Source: CAVONB01 sp963697205 (GTDB taxonomy: Bacteria; Pseudomonadota; Alphaproteobacteria; Rhizobiales; Hyphomicrobiaceae). Taken from it: DNA of 64,000 nt. Under the pieces are notes generated by a model. It saw only the letters and a program-made list of their open reading frames with translations, was not told where the DNA came from and ran no database searches. The stretch's first letter is position 1, and each line of letters opens with the position of its first letter. The position numbers and the translations under genes are program-made. Positions 27,984 through 38,248 of the stretch are shown piece by piece. The stretch is from contig CAVONB010000014.1 of NCBI GenBank assembly GCA_963697205.1, positions 62,001 to 126,000 on the forward strand, given 5' to 3'.

Positions 27984-28792
27984 CGCCGGGCCCGCGAGAC
28001 AGTGTCACCGGCCACCCGATGATCTGGCGGCCCGACAACCCGCGCGTCGATGCGCTCTACCCCTCACCCAACGTCGAGCCGCGCCGCGCCGGGCTCTCGC
28101 CGTCGATCCTCGTCCTGCACTACACGGGCCTGCCAACCGCAGCGCGTGCCATAGACGTGCTCTCGCGCGAGGACTGCAAGGTCTCCTGTCACTACGTCGT
28201 CGACATCGACGGTCGCATCACCCAGATGGTCGCCGAAGACACCCGCGCCTGGCACGCCGGCGTCTCGTCCTGGGCTGGCGAAACCGACGTCAACTCCGCC
28301 TCGATCGGCATCGAAATCCAGAACGAGGGCCACGTCGCCGGCTGCCCGCCCTATCCCGCCATGCAGATGGCCGCCGTCCGCGACCTCTGCCGCGACATTC
28401 TCGCCCGCCATCGAAGCATCACACCGCCCCGCGTGCTCGCCCACTCCGACGTCGCGCCCGGTCGCAAGATCGACCCCGGCGAATGGTTCGACTGGCCCTG
28501 GCTGGCAAGTGCGGGCATCGGCCTATGGATCGAGCCGGCCCCGCTGGATGACAAGGACGCAGGGCTCGGCGCCGGCGACGAAAGCGCCGCCATCGTGCGC
28601 ATCCAGTCCCTGCTCGCAGCCTTCGGCTATGGCATCGCGCCGACAGGCCTCTTCGACACTCCGACCGCGACCGTCCTTAAGGCGTTTCAGCGTCACTGGC
28701 GCCCCGCCCGCGTCGACGGTCGCCTGGATGCCTCGACGCTCGCGACAGCCGAGCGCCTGGTAGCCGCGGCGGGCATGCCCCCGTTCGCCTGA
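27980..28792 (+). CDS. N-acetylmuramoyl-L-alanine amidase with peptidoglycan-binding domain
   Basis: A 270-residue zinc amidase of the AmpD/AmiD type. Likely zinc ligands are His47 (LVLHYTG), His155 (LAHSDVAPGRKIDPG) and Asp165, with Glu112 in SIGIEIQNEG as the acid near the metal. The C-terminal part (about 195-265, LLAAFGYGIAPTGLFDTPT) is a PG_binding_1 domain. It cleaves the lactyl-peptide bond of muropeptides. No signal peptide is visible, so it may act in cytoplasmic muropeptide recycling like AmpD; the added binding domain is more AmiD-like. GTG 27980 overlaps the upstream stop. Confidence 0.9.
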   Translation: MTPGPRDSVTGHPMIWRPDNPRVDALYPSPNVEPRRAGLSPSILVLHYTGLPTAARAIDVLSREDCKVSCHYVVDIDGRITQMVAEDTRAWHAGVSSWAGETDVNSASIGIEIQNEGHVAGCPPYPAMQMAAVRDLCRDILARHRSITPPRVLAHSDVAPGRKIDPGEWFDWPWLASAGIGLWIEPAPLDDKDAGLGAGDESAAIVRIQSLLAAFGYGIAPTGLFDTPTATVLKAFQRHWRPARVDGRLDASTLATAERLVAAAGMPPFA

Positions 28793-28870
28793 TCGCCCCG
28801 CTTGAGGTGCTATGCGCTACGGGCCGCGCGCGCAAAGCAAAAGCCTGTTTGGCGTCCAATCGGAAACGCA

Positions 28871-30169
28871 CTATCCCGAGACGCGTCGGCTGGGCAGCGC
28901 ACGGCTCGCCAGAACCTTGTCGATGCGCCGACCGTCGAGATCGACCACCTCGAACCGCCAGCCCGACAACTCGATGCGCTCCCCGGGCTTGGGAATGTGC
29001 TGCAGGTGGGTGAGCACGAACCCGGCAACCGTGAGATAGTTGCGTTGCTCCGGCAGCTTGATGCCGAGGATGTCGGCCATCTCATCGACCGGCATCGCAC
29101 CCGACAGCAACCACGATCCGTCATCGCGCTCCGTCGCATGAGGCTCCACGCCAACGGTATCGGATTTGAAAACACCCGCGATGGCTTCCAGGATGTCGGC
29201 CGGCGTCACCAGCCCCTCGAAGTTGCCATACTCGTCGTGGATCAGCGCCATCGGAACGGTAGCCTCGCGCAGGATGCCGAGAACATCGAGCGCATCCGTG
29301 GTCTCCGGCACGACTGGCGCCTTGCGCACGTGAGATGGGATATCGAGCGGTTTGCCGACGAGCGCGGCCGCCAGCAGCTCGCGCGTCTGCACCACCCCGA
29401 TCAAGGCATCGGCTGAGCCCTCGCCCACCGGCAGACGGGAGTGCTGCGTCGAGATCAGCCGCTCCCTGATCTCGGTTTCCGGGGCCGTCACGTCGATCCA
29501 ATCGACCTCCGTGCGCGGCGTCATCAGCCCGGCGACGGCGCGATCGGCGAGCCGCATCACGCCCGCAATCATCTGGCGCTCGCCCTTCTCGATCACACCC
29601 GCCGTTTCGGCCTCGGCAATGATCGTGCGGATCTCCTCGTCGGTGACGCGCGTCCCGCTCGCCGCGCCTTGCCCGAAGAGACGGAAGACGAAGCGCGTCG
29701 ACGTGTCCAACAGCCACACCGCTGGAGCCGCGATCTTGGAAAAGAGGGTCATCGCCGGCGCGACGGCGCACGCGATGCCCTCAGCATTGCGCAGTGCCAG
29801 GGTCTTGGGCACGAGTTCGCCGACGATCACGGACAGATAGGTGATGACGGCAATCACGATGCCGTAGCCGAGCGGCGCGGCAACCGTATCCGATACGCCG
29901 AGCCCCTTGAGGCCGGCCGCGGCATGCGCACCGAATGCTTCGCCCGAGTAGGCGCCGTTCACGATGCCGATGAGCGTGATGCCGATCTGGACGGCGGACA
30001 GGAAGCGTCCGGGATCGCCCGCCAGCGCCAGTGCGGTGTCGGCGCCGCTCCGGCCGGATGCAGCCATCGCTTTCAGGCGCGGATGGCGCGCGGAAACGAC
30101 AGCGAGTTCCGACAGCGCAAAAAGCCCGTTCAGTAGAATGAGGGCAGCGACAATGAGCAGTTCGGTCAC
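28871..30169 (-). CDS. CNNM/CorC-family membrane protein (hemolysin-like)
   Basis: A protein of about 432 residues: an N-terminal CNNM membrane domain (about 1-175, with SAVQIGITLIGIVNGAYSGE and VGELVPKTLALRNAE), a CBS pair (about 200-325, containing GLMTPRTEVDWID and VPMALIHDEYGNFEGLVTP) and a C-terminal transporter-associated domain (about 345-425). Members take part in magnesium or cobalt efflux or resistance; the hemolysin name is historical. GTG 30169 (VTELLIVAALILLNG) matches the family N-terminus; an upstream start at 30226 would add 19 residues. It converges with the amidase gene. Confidence 0.9.
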   Translation of the reverse strand: MTELLIVAALILLNGLFALSELAVVSARHPRLKAMAASGRSGADTALALAGDPGRFLSAVQIGITLIGIVNGAYSGEAFGAHAAAGLKGLGVSDTVAAPLGYGIVIAVITYLSVIVGELVPKTLALRNAEGIACAVAPAMTLFSKIAAPAVWLLDTSTRFVFRLFGQGAASGTRVTDEEIRTIIAEAETAGVIEKGERQMIAGVMRLADRAVAGLMTPRTEVDWIDVTAPETEIRERLISTQHSRLPVGEGSADALIGVVQTRELLAAALVGKPLDIPSHVRKAPVVPETTDALDVLGILREATVPMALIHDEYGNFEGLVTPADILEAIAGVFKSDTVGVEPHATERDDGSWLLSGAMPVDEMADILGIKLPEQRNYLTVAGFVLTHLQHIPKPGERIELSGWRFEVVDLDGRRIDKVLASRALPSRRVSG

Positions 30170-30323
30170 GATGTTCGCGGCCGGCGGGTCGCGACCAGGC
30201 CACCCCTTCTGCTGGAGAGGCCTCAAAGCCTAAGGTTCACATGCCAGCGGGTCAATGCGTGAATGCGGACATCTGGCCAGGCCGCTGTTGCTGCGTGGTT
30301 GGCTAAGGCAAGGGCACGTCGCG

Positions 30324-32463
30324 TTACCGGCCGTTGGCAGGCGCAGCAGGACGATGCTTCTTCTTGGCATGTTTCGCGGCAGGCCGCGTCGGCGCCCTGT
30401 CGGCATGCGAGGCCGACTTGGCATGTGAGCCGGCTTTACCGTGAGGCTTGCCGGGTCGCCGCATCGACGACCATCCACCGGCGCCCTCGGGCTTGGCGCC
30501 GTCACGCCAGCGAGCCTTGTTCCCCGCCTTGTGGCCAGCCTTGTGGCCTTTGTGACCCTCGCCATCCTTGCGCGCTTTGTGATCCTTGTGATCCTGACCG
30601 GCCGGGGCATCGGGGCCGTGCGTCGCCGCCGGCGGCGCCTCCGGCGGCACAGCGATCGCTTCGATCGCCCGCGACACCGCCTCGATATCGGAGGTCCCCG
30701 CCGCAGCACGAACGATATGCCCCTCCTTCTCCTTCGCGGTCCGGGCCCTCTGCTCGAAGTGATCGGCAGCCTCGGAAATGATCTGGAAGCGCGTTTCCCG
30801 TTCGTCGAACTCGGATCACGCCGATCTCGGACTTGCTGACGCCGCCCGCGCGGCAGATCAGCGGTAGCAGCCAGCGCGGATCGGCGTTGCGATTGCGCCC
30901 GATGTTGATTCGGAACCACGTCATCGGACGGGGATCCTCGCGCCGCGGCCTGGATGGGCGAACGTCGCGATCCCCCGCGCCGGTCTGTTCGGTTCCCGAC
31001 GTCTCCGCCGACGTCCCGTGCCCCGCGTTGGCCTCCGTGCGTGCCGTCCATCGACCCACCGCACGCGCCTCGTCGCGCTGCCAGCCCGCGCGCGGACGCT
31101 CCGCACGATCGCCACTCGATCGTTCCTGCCACGCGCGGCGCGGCGGCGGCCCGGTATCGATGGCGAGATCCTCCGGCGGCGGCAGGCGCGCGCCTTGCAT
31201 CCGAACGAGCGCCAGCGCGATCTCCTCGGCCGTGCGTGCCGCCCGCAGGCTCGCAGCGAGCTGGATCTCGTCATCGCTCGCCGGCGCCGTGAACGCGCTA
31301 TCGGCGAGAAACCGCTCCTGGTCGCGGGCGCGAACCTCCTCGGCCGAAGGCGCAGGCCGCCAGGTCGGCCGGATCCGCGCGGCCGCCATCACGACATCGG
31401 CCTTGCGCCGCCGGTTGAACGGCACGATCACCACGCACAGCCCCTTCCGGCCGGCCCGGCCCGTGCGGCCCGAGCGGTGCAGCAAGGTCTCCCCGTCGTT
31501 GGGCAGATCGGCATGGATGACCAGATGCAGGTCCGGCAGGTCGAGGCCGCGCGCAGCCACGTCGGTTGCGACCAGTACGCGCGCGCGTCCATCGCGCAGC
31601 GCCTGCAACGCCTTCGTCCGCTCGTGCTGGGTCAACTCTCCCGACAGCGCCACCGCCTGGAAGCCGCGCTCGATCAGCCGCGCGCTGACACGGTTGACCG
31701 CTTCCCGCGTGGCACAAAAGACGAGCGCGGCACGCGCCTCGTGGTAGCGCAGCACGTTGACGATGGTGTTTTCCACGTCGTGCGCCACGACGCGGTGCGC
31801 CAGATACTCGATATCGGCGTGCTGCTGGTCGCGCCGGCCGGTCTCGATGCGCATCGCGTCCCGCTGATAGCGCCGCGCCAGCGCCTCGATCTCGCGCGGC
31901 ACCGTCGCCGAGAACAGCAACGTGCGGCGCTCGGCCGGCGTGGCATCCAGGATGAACTCGAGGTCCTCGCGAAAGCCCAGGTCGAGCATCTCGTCGGCTT
32001 CGTCGAGCACGACCGCGCGCAGGCCTGCAAGGACGAGACGCCCCCGTTCCAGGTGATCGCGCAACCGTCCCGGCGTGCCCACAACGATATGCGCGCCGGC
32101 CCCGAGCTGACGCGCCTCCGCGCGCGGATCCATGCCGCCGACGCAGGTCATGACGCGGGCGCCCGCCGCCTCGTAAAGCCAGGTGAGCTCGCGGCAGACC
32201 TGTAGGGCCAGCTCGCGTGTCGGCGCGACGATCAGTGCGAGCGGCTGAGACGGCGCAGGCAGCCGCTCCTCGTCGCCCAGAAGCGTTGCGCCCAGCGCCA
32301 GACCGAAAGCCACCGTCTTGCCGGAGCCGGTCTGGGCCGAGACCAGCTGGTCGCGCCCCCCGGCGCCGTCGTCGAGCACGGCCAGCTGCACGGCCGTCGG
32401 CGTGTCGTAGCCATGAGCGGCAAGCGCACGCGCCAGCGCCGGATTCATCGGAGGAAAGGACAT
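30324..32463 (-). CDS. DEAD-box ATP-dependent RNA helicase, DbpA/CsdA-like (one frameshift)
   Basis: A protein of about 712 residues. Helicase motifs: AQTGSGKT (motif I), PTRELALQV, GTPGRL, VVLDEADEMLD (motif II), LLFSATVP (III), ATDVAARGLDLP and HRSGRTGRAGRKG (VI). After a variable linker comes a DbpA-type RNA-binding domain (WFRINIGRNRNADPRWLLPLI, then KSEIGVIR). Here the frame breaks: one surplus base near 30813 separates this from FDERETRFQIISEAADHFE and a tail rich in His, Lys and Gly (HKDHKARKDGEGHKGHKAGH) ending at 30324. It probably remodels ribosomal or cold-structured RNA. ATG 32463 is preferred; ATG 32484 adds seven residues. Confidence 0.88.
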
Positions 32464-32974
32464 GTCTTGGAGCTTCTCGAGCATGAGGCGCGGCGCCGGG
32501 CGCCGACGCGGATGCGTCGAGGGCGGATGCGACCAGGTGAACAGGCGCCTCTCTCTACCCGGTCTTGGGACGGCGCGCCAGACGGCTTACGAGACGACTG
32601 ACAGGACGCCAGCCGGTGAGACGGCATCACGTTCTTTACCCTTCAAGAGGTTTTCCGGCCAAAGAGACGCCGGCATCCCAGCCGGTAGGCCAATAGAACG
32701 CACGTGGACACCCGCCCACCTGGATACCCGCCAGGCCGCAGCTGCCCCCCCGCAGCTACACCGTCACAATCGGCCGCACCTCAAGCGGGCAGCCGAGCCT
32801 CGGGCGAAATTATCAGCTTGCACACGATTGGGTCGAAGGAACGTCGATGACGGACATGACGACGCCCCCACGCCTCGGATGCCGGACCGACCCACATGCG
32901 TGACCGCCGCGTGACAGTGTGTTGGCGCTCGTGCAATCTCCAAGCGAGACCCGGCTGACTTTCAGGGGAAGCGA
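32464..32974. other. Divergent intergenic region, helicase and LLM oxidoreductase
   Basis: About 510 bases with no supportable gene. They must hold the promoter and 5' leader of the helicase (minus) and the promoter of the oxidoreductase (plus). Cold-shock type helicases often have long leaders, but I see no convincing structure or -35/-10 pair. Confidence 0.45.
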
Positions 32975-34078
32975 ATGGAACTCGGATTCTTCACGATGCC
33001 CATCCATCCGGCCGGCCGGGATTGGCAGCAAACGCTGGAGGAAGATCGCGCCGCTTTCATCCTCGCCGACGAACTCGGCTTCACCGAAGCCTATTGCGGT
33101 GAGCACGTCACAGACGTTTGCGAGAACATCACGTCGCCGCCGATCTTCCTGGCGTCGCTGGCACACGCCACGAAGCACATCCGGCTCGGCACCGGCACGA
33201 TCAATCTGCCCAACGCTCATCCCGCCCGCGTCGCCGCCGAAGTGGCGATGCTGGATCACCTGCTCGGCGGCCGCTTCATCCTCGGCATCGGCCCGGGCGG
33301 TCTCCTGTCGGACGCGGAGATCTTTGGCAACATCGACGCCAACCGCAACGCGATGTTCGTCGAGGCCATCAATCACGTCTTGGCACTGTGGACCAAGGAG
33401 CCGCCGTACGATCTTGACGGCGAGTTCTGGCAGCTCAGCACTCGCCGGCAGTATTGGTCGGATATTGGACAGGGCGTGATCGGCAAACCCTTGCAGAAGC
33501 CGCATCCGCCGATCGTTGTCACTGTCGTCGCGCCCCACTCGAAGGGGATCGTGGAAGCCGCAGCGCGCGGCTGGGAGCCGCTGACGGCCAATTTCCTGTT
33601 GCCGCAGTGGGTCAAGACCCATTGGCCAAAGTATGTGGAAGGCTGCCAGCGCACCGGCCGCACCGCCGATCCAGCGGCGTGGCGGATCGCCAAGAACATC
33701 TTCGTCGCCGACGACATCGCAACCGCGCGCGCGTACGTGTTCGGCGCGAACAGTCCATATCGCCATTACTACGACAACCTGCTCACCAAGCGGCGGCGCT
33801 ACGGAATGCTGGAGGTCTACAAGACCGATCGCTCGATACCCGACGAGGCGATCACCACGGACTACGTCCTCGACAAATTGGTGATCTGGGGCACGCCGCA
33901 GAAGGTCGCAGACGAGCTGCTCGATTTCCGCGCGGAGGTTGGCGCGTTCGGAACGCTGCTGTACGTCGGCCATGATTGGCGCGATCCAGCCCTCGCGCGG
34001 CGCTCCATGATCCTGATGGCGGAAAAGGTGATGCCGATCGTGAACACGGCACTCGGCATCTCGGGCCTGGAGCTGTAG
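32975..34078 (+). CDS. LLM-class flavin-dependent oxidoreductase
   Basis: A 367-residue bacterial luciferase-like monooxygenase (TIM-barrel, F420- or FMNH2-dependent class). Family features are the N-terminal MELGFFTMPIHPAGRDWQ, the GFTEAYCGEHVTD strand, RLGTGTINLPNAHPARVAAE (about 70-89) and GRFILGIGPGGLLSDAEIFG. Relatives include alkanal and limonene monooxygenases; the substrate cannot be assigned. GGGGAAG precedes ATG 32975. It stands alone between the helicase and rnpB. Confidence 0.88.
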   Translation: MELGFFTMPIHPAGRDWQQTLEEDRAAFILADELGFTEAYCGEHVTDVCENITSPPIFLASLAHATKHIRLGTGTINLPNAHPARVAAEVAMLDHLLGGRFILGIGPGGLLSDAEIFGNIDANRNAMFVEAINHVLALWTKEPPYDLDGEFWQLSTRRQYWSDIGQGVIGKPLQKPHPPIVVTVVAPHSKGIVEAAARGWEPLTANFLLPQWVKTHWPKYVEGCQRTGRTADPAAWRIAKNIFVADDIATARAYVFGANSPYRHYYDNLLTKRRRYGMLEVYKTDRSIPDEAITTDYVLDKLVIWGTPQKVADELLDFRAEVGAFGTLLYVGHDWRDPALARRSMILMAEKVMPIVNTALGISGLEL

Positions 34079-34167
34079 GCCTCCCGCCGGCAGATCCCGA
34101 TTGACGCCAAGATCGCGCGAAAGCCCCCGATCCGACGGCAGGTCGAAAGCCGGCACCCGCCCGCCCC

Positions 34168-34196
34168 TTGACACCCCCGCGCCTGCCCCGCATGTC
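34168..34196 (+). promoter_or_regulatory. Promoter of rnpB
   Basis: TTGACA (34168-34173) is a perfect -35, and 17 bases on comes CATGTC (34191-34196) as -10. The predicted start, seven bases further on, coincides with the first base of the RNase P RNA P1 helix at 34203. Confidence 0.75.
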
Positions 34197-34202
34197 TGAC
34201 CT

Positions 34203-34598
34203 GTCAGCCGGCCGGACGGTCGCTGCCGCGCAAGCGGTGGAGGAAAGTCCGGGCTCCATGGAAGCAGGGTGGCGGCTAACGGCCGCCGGGGGCGACCCCA
34301 GGGAAAGTGCCACAGAAATCAAACCGCCAACCGCGGCCTTCGGGCCGCGCGGCAAGGGTGAAACGGTGCGGTAAGAGCGCACCGCGCGACTGGCGACAGG
34401 AGCGGCATGGCAAACCCCACCCGGAGCAAGACCAAATAGGGGTGGCCGGGCGCGTCCGCGCAAGCGAATGGCGTCAGGCCCGTTTCCAGGCCCGCCACCC
34501 GGGTTGGTTGCTCGAGGCGGCTCGCAAGGGCCGTCCCAGACGAATGGCCGTCGCGGAGGGAGACCTCCAGACAGAACCCGGCTTACAGGCCGGCTGAC
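34203..34598 (+). ncRNA. rnpB: RNase P RNA, class A
   Basis: The catalytic RNA that removes 5' leaders from tRNA precursors. The 5' end GTCAGCCGGCC (34203-34213) pairs exactly with GGCCGGCTGAC (34588-34598) to form P1. The universally conserved GGAGGAAAGTCCGGGCTCC lies at 34240-34258, and the 3' conserved ACAGAACCCGGCTTAC at 34571-34586. The length of about 396 nt fits class A. The GGCCTTCGGGCC-type tetraloop hairpin near 34340-34352 and the P15/P16 region CCGGGTTGG are visible. Short open frames across this segment are spurious. Confidence 0.97.
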
Positions 34599-34644
34599 AC
34601 GACTTCAAAGGCCCAGCGCTACGCCATGCCGACGGCCGCGCCGA

Positions 34645-37600
34645 TCACGACGCCGACGTGCCGACCCGCTGCTTCCAGGCCTGCCCCGCCACGAATGGGT
34701 CGTTGGCCAACCGATCGTAGCCGTGAACGCGCCAGCCGGCGATCATGCGATCACCCGCGATGATCTCGTTGGCGTCGAGCTTCATCTTGACGAGCTCCAG
34801 CCGGCGCTTGGATTCCTTGTCGCCGCCCCGGCTCGCGATGGCGAACCACTTGTAGGCCTCGTGCAGGTCGCGCGAAACGCCGAGGCCGGTCTCGTAGAGT
34901 ACCGCGATGTTGTACTGGCTGTCGGCAAGGCCCCGCTCGGCAGCCTGCTGGAACCAGTGCGCGGCCGTCGTGTAGTCGGGCGAGCCGCGCTCGCGGCTGG
35001 CGCTCAGAACGGCCAGGTTGTGCATCGCCTTGATGTTGCCGGCCTCTGCCGCCTTGGCGTACCAGGCGCGCGCGCGCGCCGTGTCCGTCGGGACCCCAAG
35101 GCCACGCTCATACAGCGTGCCCAGGCGGTATTGGGCGACAGCGAAGCCGCGGTTGGCCGACCGCTGGTACCAGTCGACCGCCATCGCGAAGTCCTGCGGC
35201 ACGCCCTTGCCTTCCGCAAAGCGCGCGGCAACCTCGAACTCGGCCGACGGATCGCCTGAAGCGGCAGCCATGCGCAGCGACAGCGGTCCGACGCCTGCAG
35301 CAGGCAGGTCCTGCGGGCGCACCCGCATCGATCCCGCGCTCGCCGTCTCCGGCGCCGCATGTTCGCTCGCCGCTTGCTGGCCCTGAAGGGCGCCCGTCTC
35401 GATCGACAGGGCGTTGGTCACGCCCGCAACGCCTGCGGTCTGGACGGAGACGCCGGCCGGCACACTGCCGACTTGCGTGGACGCCTCCGCCATCGCCCGC
35501 CGCTCTTGCAGCTCAGCCATCTCCGCGCTCGTCAGGCCCCCATTGTGGTGGACGATGATGCCCGGCAGCGGCGCACTGGTCTGCGCGCCCTCGTCCGCAG
35601 CCGCCAGCGAGACGCCGGAGGCGGACGGGAGGAATTCGCTCGCATCCGCGCCCTTGTCGCCGCTCTTGGCCTTCGTGACGCTCTTCGGATCGGTCGCCCC
35701 CTTGGCCGGGGCCGCCTTGCCCGAGGTTGTGCTCTGCTCGAAGGCCTTGGGCGGCGGAATCTCGGTCGCCTTCTTGCGCGGCAGCATTAGCAGAACGGCC
35801 GAGCTCAGAAGCAGCAGCGTACAGGCACCGACCAGGATGCGCCGCGTGGTCGGGCTGATGCCACCGGTCGATTCCGCCTTCGCCGCCGCAGCCTTCTTGG
35901 CCTTGCCCGGCTTCTTGCCCTTCGTCGCCGCCTGCGCGTCTGCCGCCTGCTGCTCCTCCTGCTGCTGGCGCGCCGCCGCGATCATCGCGCGCCGTGCCTC
36001 CGCAATCAGCTGGTCGCGCGTCTGAGCCGCGCCACCGCTGGCGGCGTCGGCTTCGGCCACCCGCGGTGCCGGCGCCGCCGGCCGCTGGGCCGGCTGGGCC
36101 TGGCGAGCCACGGGCTCAGGTGTCGGCTCGGGCTGCGATGTCGCCTCCGCCACGCGCTCGATGCGCTCGGCCATAGCGGCGGGCTGGACGTGTGTGGCTA
36201 CCGGCTGCGGCGCGGGCGCGTAATGGCCATCGTCGATCGGCTGGTCGTAGACCGCGTAGCCCTCTCCGGTGCCGGTCGCGGCAAGCTCCAGCGAGTCGAC
36301 CCGGTCGAGCAGGCGGATCATCGCCTGCTGCATCGTGTCGAGCATGCCCGCTGTCTGTTCCTCGCCCTGGCGCCGCTCCGTCATGAAGGAGTTGAGCAGC
36401 CCGCGCAGTTCCTCGATCCGCTGCACCTCAGCCCCGCCGTCGCGCTGCGACGGCGTCATTTCGTTGAGCCGGGACGCCACCTGCTCGGCCGCCGACCGCG
36501 CGATGGCCTGCACGTCGATGTCGCGTCCCTGCGCCTCTTCCAGGAAGCTGGATAGCCGCTGGTCGGAAAGCTTCTCCATCACGGCGTTGAGCTGCGCCTC
36601 GATGGTGTCGAGTCGCTGCAACTGGAGTTGTGCACTCTCGACATGACCGTTGAGCTCGCCGAGCTGGTGCTCGACCTGGCGCAGATCCTCCAGATCGGAG
36701 CGCGTCGCCACGCCGTCCAGCACCTTGCCGAAGCGTTCCTCGAACTGTCCAAGCCGCTCGTCGAGCGCAACCAGCGGCTCATCCGTGCGCATGGCCGCAA
36801 GCGACTGCTCCACACGGCTGGCGATCTCGGCGAACCGCTCTTCCAGCCAGTCCCGCTCGATGCCCGCCAGAGCCACTGAGCCCGCGCCGGCATCGGCGCC
36901 AGACGGCCCCGCCATCGGCCCGCTCACGTCTGCGACATCCCGCGCCCCGTCCATCAGCGACATCGTGGGCTTCAGCGCCGGCCCGGCAACTGCCGGAGCC
37001 TCGGAAGGCCGATCCTCGGCCGCGACCTCAGCGACCGGTGACTGTGGCGTCAGCCGCGGCGTCAGGCCGCTCGCCTCGTAGACGCGCGTCAACGCTTCGG
37101 CATCGTCGGCGTCCCAGGGATCGTCGCCCTCGCCATCGCCCGTGGAATCGAACACGTCGAAAGGATCGATCGTCGAGGGGACGAGCTTTGCGCGCGTCAG
37201 ACCGCGAGGCCCACCCGAGCCCGTACTGAGCGGCGAGGGGCCGCTCAGCGCATCAGATGCCTGCGGCTCTGGATTGGATGATGAGACAGCGGACGCGGGC
37301 TGGGCTGGCTGCGTAGTCGAGCCCAATGCCGAACCGGCAGGGCCGGCGGCCGGAGCCGTCAGATGCATGGGCGTTTGGTTGGGCGACACAGCCTCGGCCG
37401 AAGAAGAGGCCGCCGCGGTCGGCCCGACGTCCTTCGCAACAGCTGCGGCGATGTCGGCGTCGAACGGCGACCGCGCGGACGCCGCGGAGACGGCCGCTGT
37501 CACGGCGGCCGACGCTGCAGCCGCAGCGGCGACGAAATCGCCACCCTCCAGGTTCCGGCGCTCGGCCTGGCTATCGGCGATGCGATCCGCCAACATGCCC

Positions 37601-37863
37601 AGGCCGCCCTCAATCCGCTCGAACGCGGCGGCGAACTCGGCGGGAACCTTGTCCTTCGCCGCACTCGCCGCGCGCCCCAGGCTTTCAAGCCGATCCTGCA
37701 AGTCGTCGAGCGCCGCGCCGTGATTGTGATCGGCGTCCGAGAGGACACTCGTCACGCCCTTCAGGATTCTTCGCAGATCGGCTGCGGTGAGCGTGGTGGC
37801 ACGATTGTCCCCGGCGGGGCCCGTGCTCTCGCCGTGCGTCTCGATGGGGTCGATCGATGGCAT
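34645..37863 (-). CDS. PodJ-like Sel1-repeat membrane protein
   Basis: A 1072-residue protein: a long N-terminal cytoplasmic part of low complexity (Ala/Pro/Ser-rich about 110-340) with predicted coiled coil from about 330 to 540 (for example RVEQSLAAMRTDEPLVALDE), a Lys/Ala-rich stretch before one membrane helix (RRILVGACTLLLLSSAVLLM, near 675-695), a periplasmic linker, and about four or five Sel1 repeats near 880-1020 (AVDWYQRSANRGFAVAQYRL, AWYAKAAEAGNIKAMHNLAV). The architecture matches Caulobacter PodJ and related alphaproteobacterial polar localisation or peptidoglycan-linked proteins. It stands alone downstream of rnpB on the opposite strand. Confidence 0.85.
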   Translation of the reverse strand: MPSIDPIETHGESTGPAGDNRATTLTAADLRRILKGVTSVLSDADHNHGAALDDLQDRLESLGRAASAAKDKVPAEFAAAFERIEGGLGMLADRIADSQAERRNLEGGDFVAAAAAASAAVTAAVSAASARSPFDADIAAAVAKDVGPTAAASSSAEAVSPNQTPMHLTAPAAGPAGSALGSTTQPAQPASAVSSSNPEPQASDALSGPSPLSTGSGGPRGLTRAKLVPSTIDPFDVFDSTGDGEGDDPWDADDAEALTRVYEASGLTPRLTPQSPVAEVAAEDRPSEAPAVAGPALKPTMSLMDGARDVADVSGPMAGPSGADAGAGSVALAGIERDWLEERFAEIASRVEQSLAAMRTDEPLVALDERLGQFEERFGKVLDGVATRSDLEDLRQVEHQLGELNGHVESAQLQLQRLDTIEAQLNAVMEKLSDQRLSSFLEEAQGRDIDVQAIARSAAEQVASRLNEMTPSQRDGGAEVQRIEELRGLLNSFMTERRQGEEQTAGMLDTMQQAMIRLLDRVDSLELAATGTGEGYAVYDQPIDDGHYAPAPQPVATHVQPAAMAERIERVAEATSQPEPTPEPVARQAQPAQRPAAPAPRVAEADAASGGAAQTRDQLIAEARRAMIAAARQQQEEQQAADAQAATKGKKPGKAKKAAAAKAESTGGISPTTRRILVGACTLLLLSSAVLLMLPRKKATEIPPPKAFEQSTTSGKAAPAKGATDPKSVTKAKSGDKGADASEFLPSASGVSLAAADEGAQTSAPLPGIIVHHNGGLTSAEMAELQERRAMAEASTQVGSVPAGVSVQTAGVAGVTNALSIETGALQGQQAASEHAAPETASAGSMRVRPQDLPAAGVGPLSLRMAAASGDPSAEFEVAARFAEGKGVPQDFAMAVDWYQRSANRGFAVAQYRLGTLYERGLGVPTDTARARAWYAKAAEAGNIKAMHNLAVLSASRERGSPDYTTAAHWFQQAAERGLADSQYNIAVLYETGLGVSRDLHEAYKWFAIASRGGDKESKRRLELVKMKLDANEIIAGDRMIAGWRVHGYDRLANDPFVAGQAWKQRVGTSAS

Positions 37864-38248
37864 TCTTCAGTGTCCCGCGTCGTCCACGTGGTTGCTCGGC
37901 TGGACGCCTACGGGTCGGGCGCTGCGTCGGTGCTGAGCAGCACCCCTCGCTTCGCCAGTATCCCTCGTGCGCGTAGCCGTCCGGGGTCCGACGCGACACG
38001 ATGGAGAGGACCTGGAGCGGAAGGTGGCTGCGTCGCGGTAAAGAGAACGTTAAAGCTCCGGACACGCTGCGACGCGCGAACGCATATATTGCATATCTAC
38101 GGCTCGGATTCGGCGTCCGGTCAAGGCGTTGCAGGACCAATCCGGCGTGTCCGACCCAATGCGCGGGACCGTTTTGCCACAATTGCAGCGATATTGATCC
38201 CGTCCGAGCCGCGCCCTACCTGTGGCAGCGGTGCTAAAGGAGCCCACG
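37864..38248. other. Divergent intergenic region
   Basis: 385 bases between the PodJ-like gene and the small coiled-coil gene; no gene is supported. It holds a short direct repeat GCATAT (38082-38087 and 38091-38096) in an AT-rich patch that may be part of a promoter. No other motif could be identified. Confidence 0.4.

Noticed and set aside
34168..34597. Short open frames over the rnpB locus
   Set aside because: The RNase P RNA with P1 pairing and conserved core explains the segment fully.
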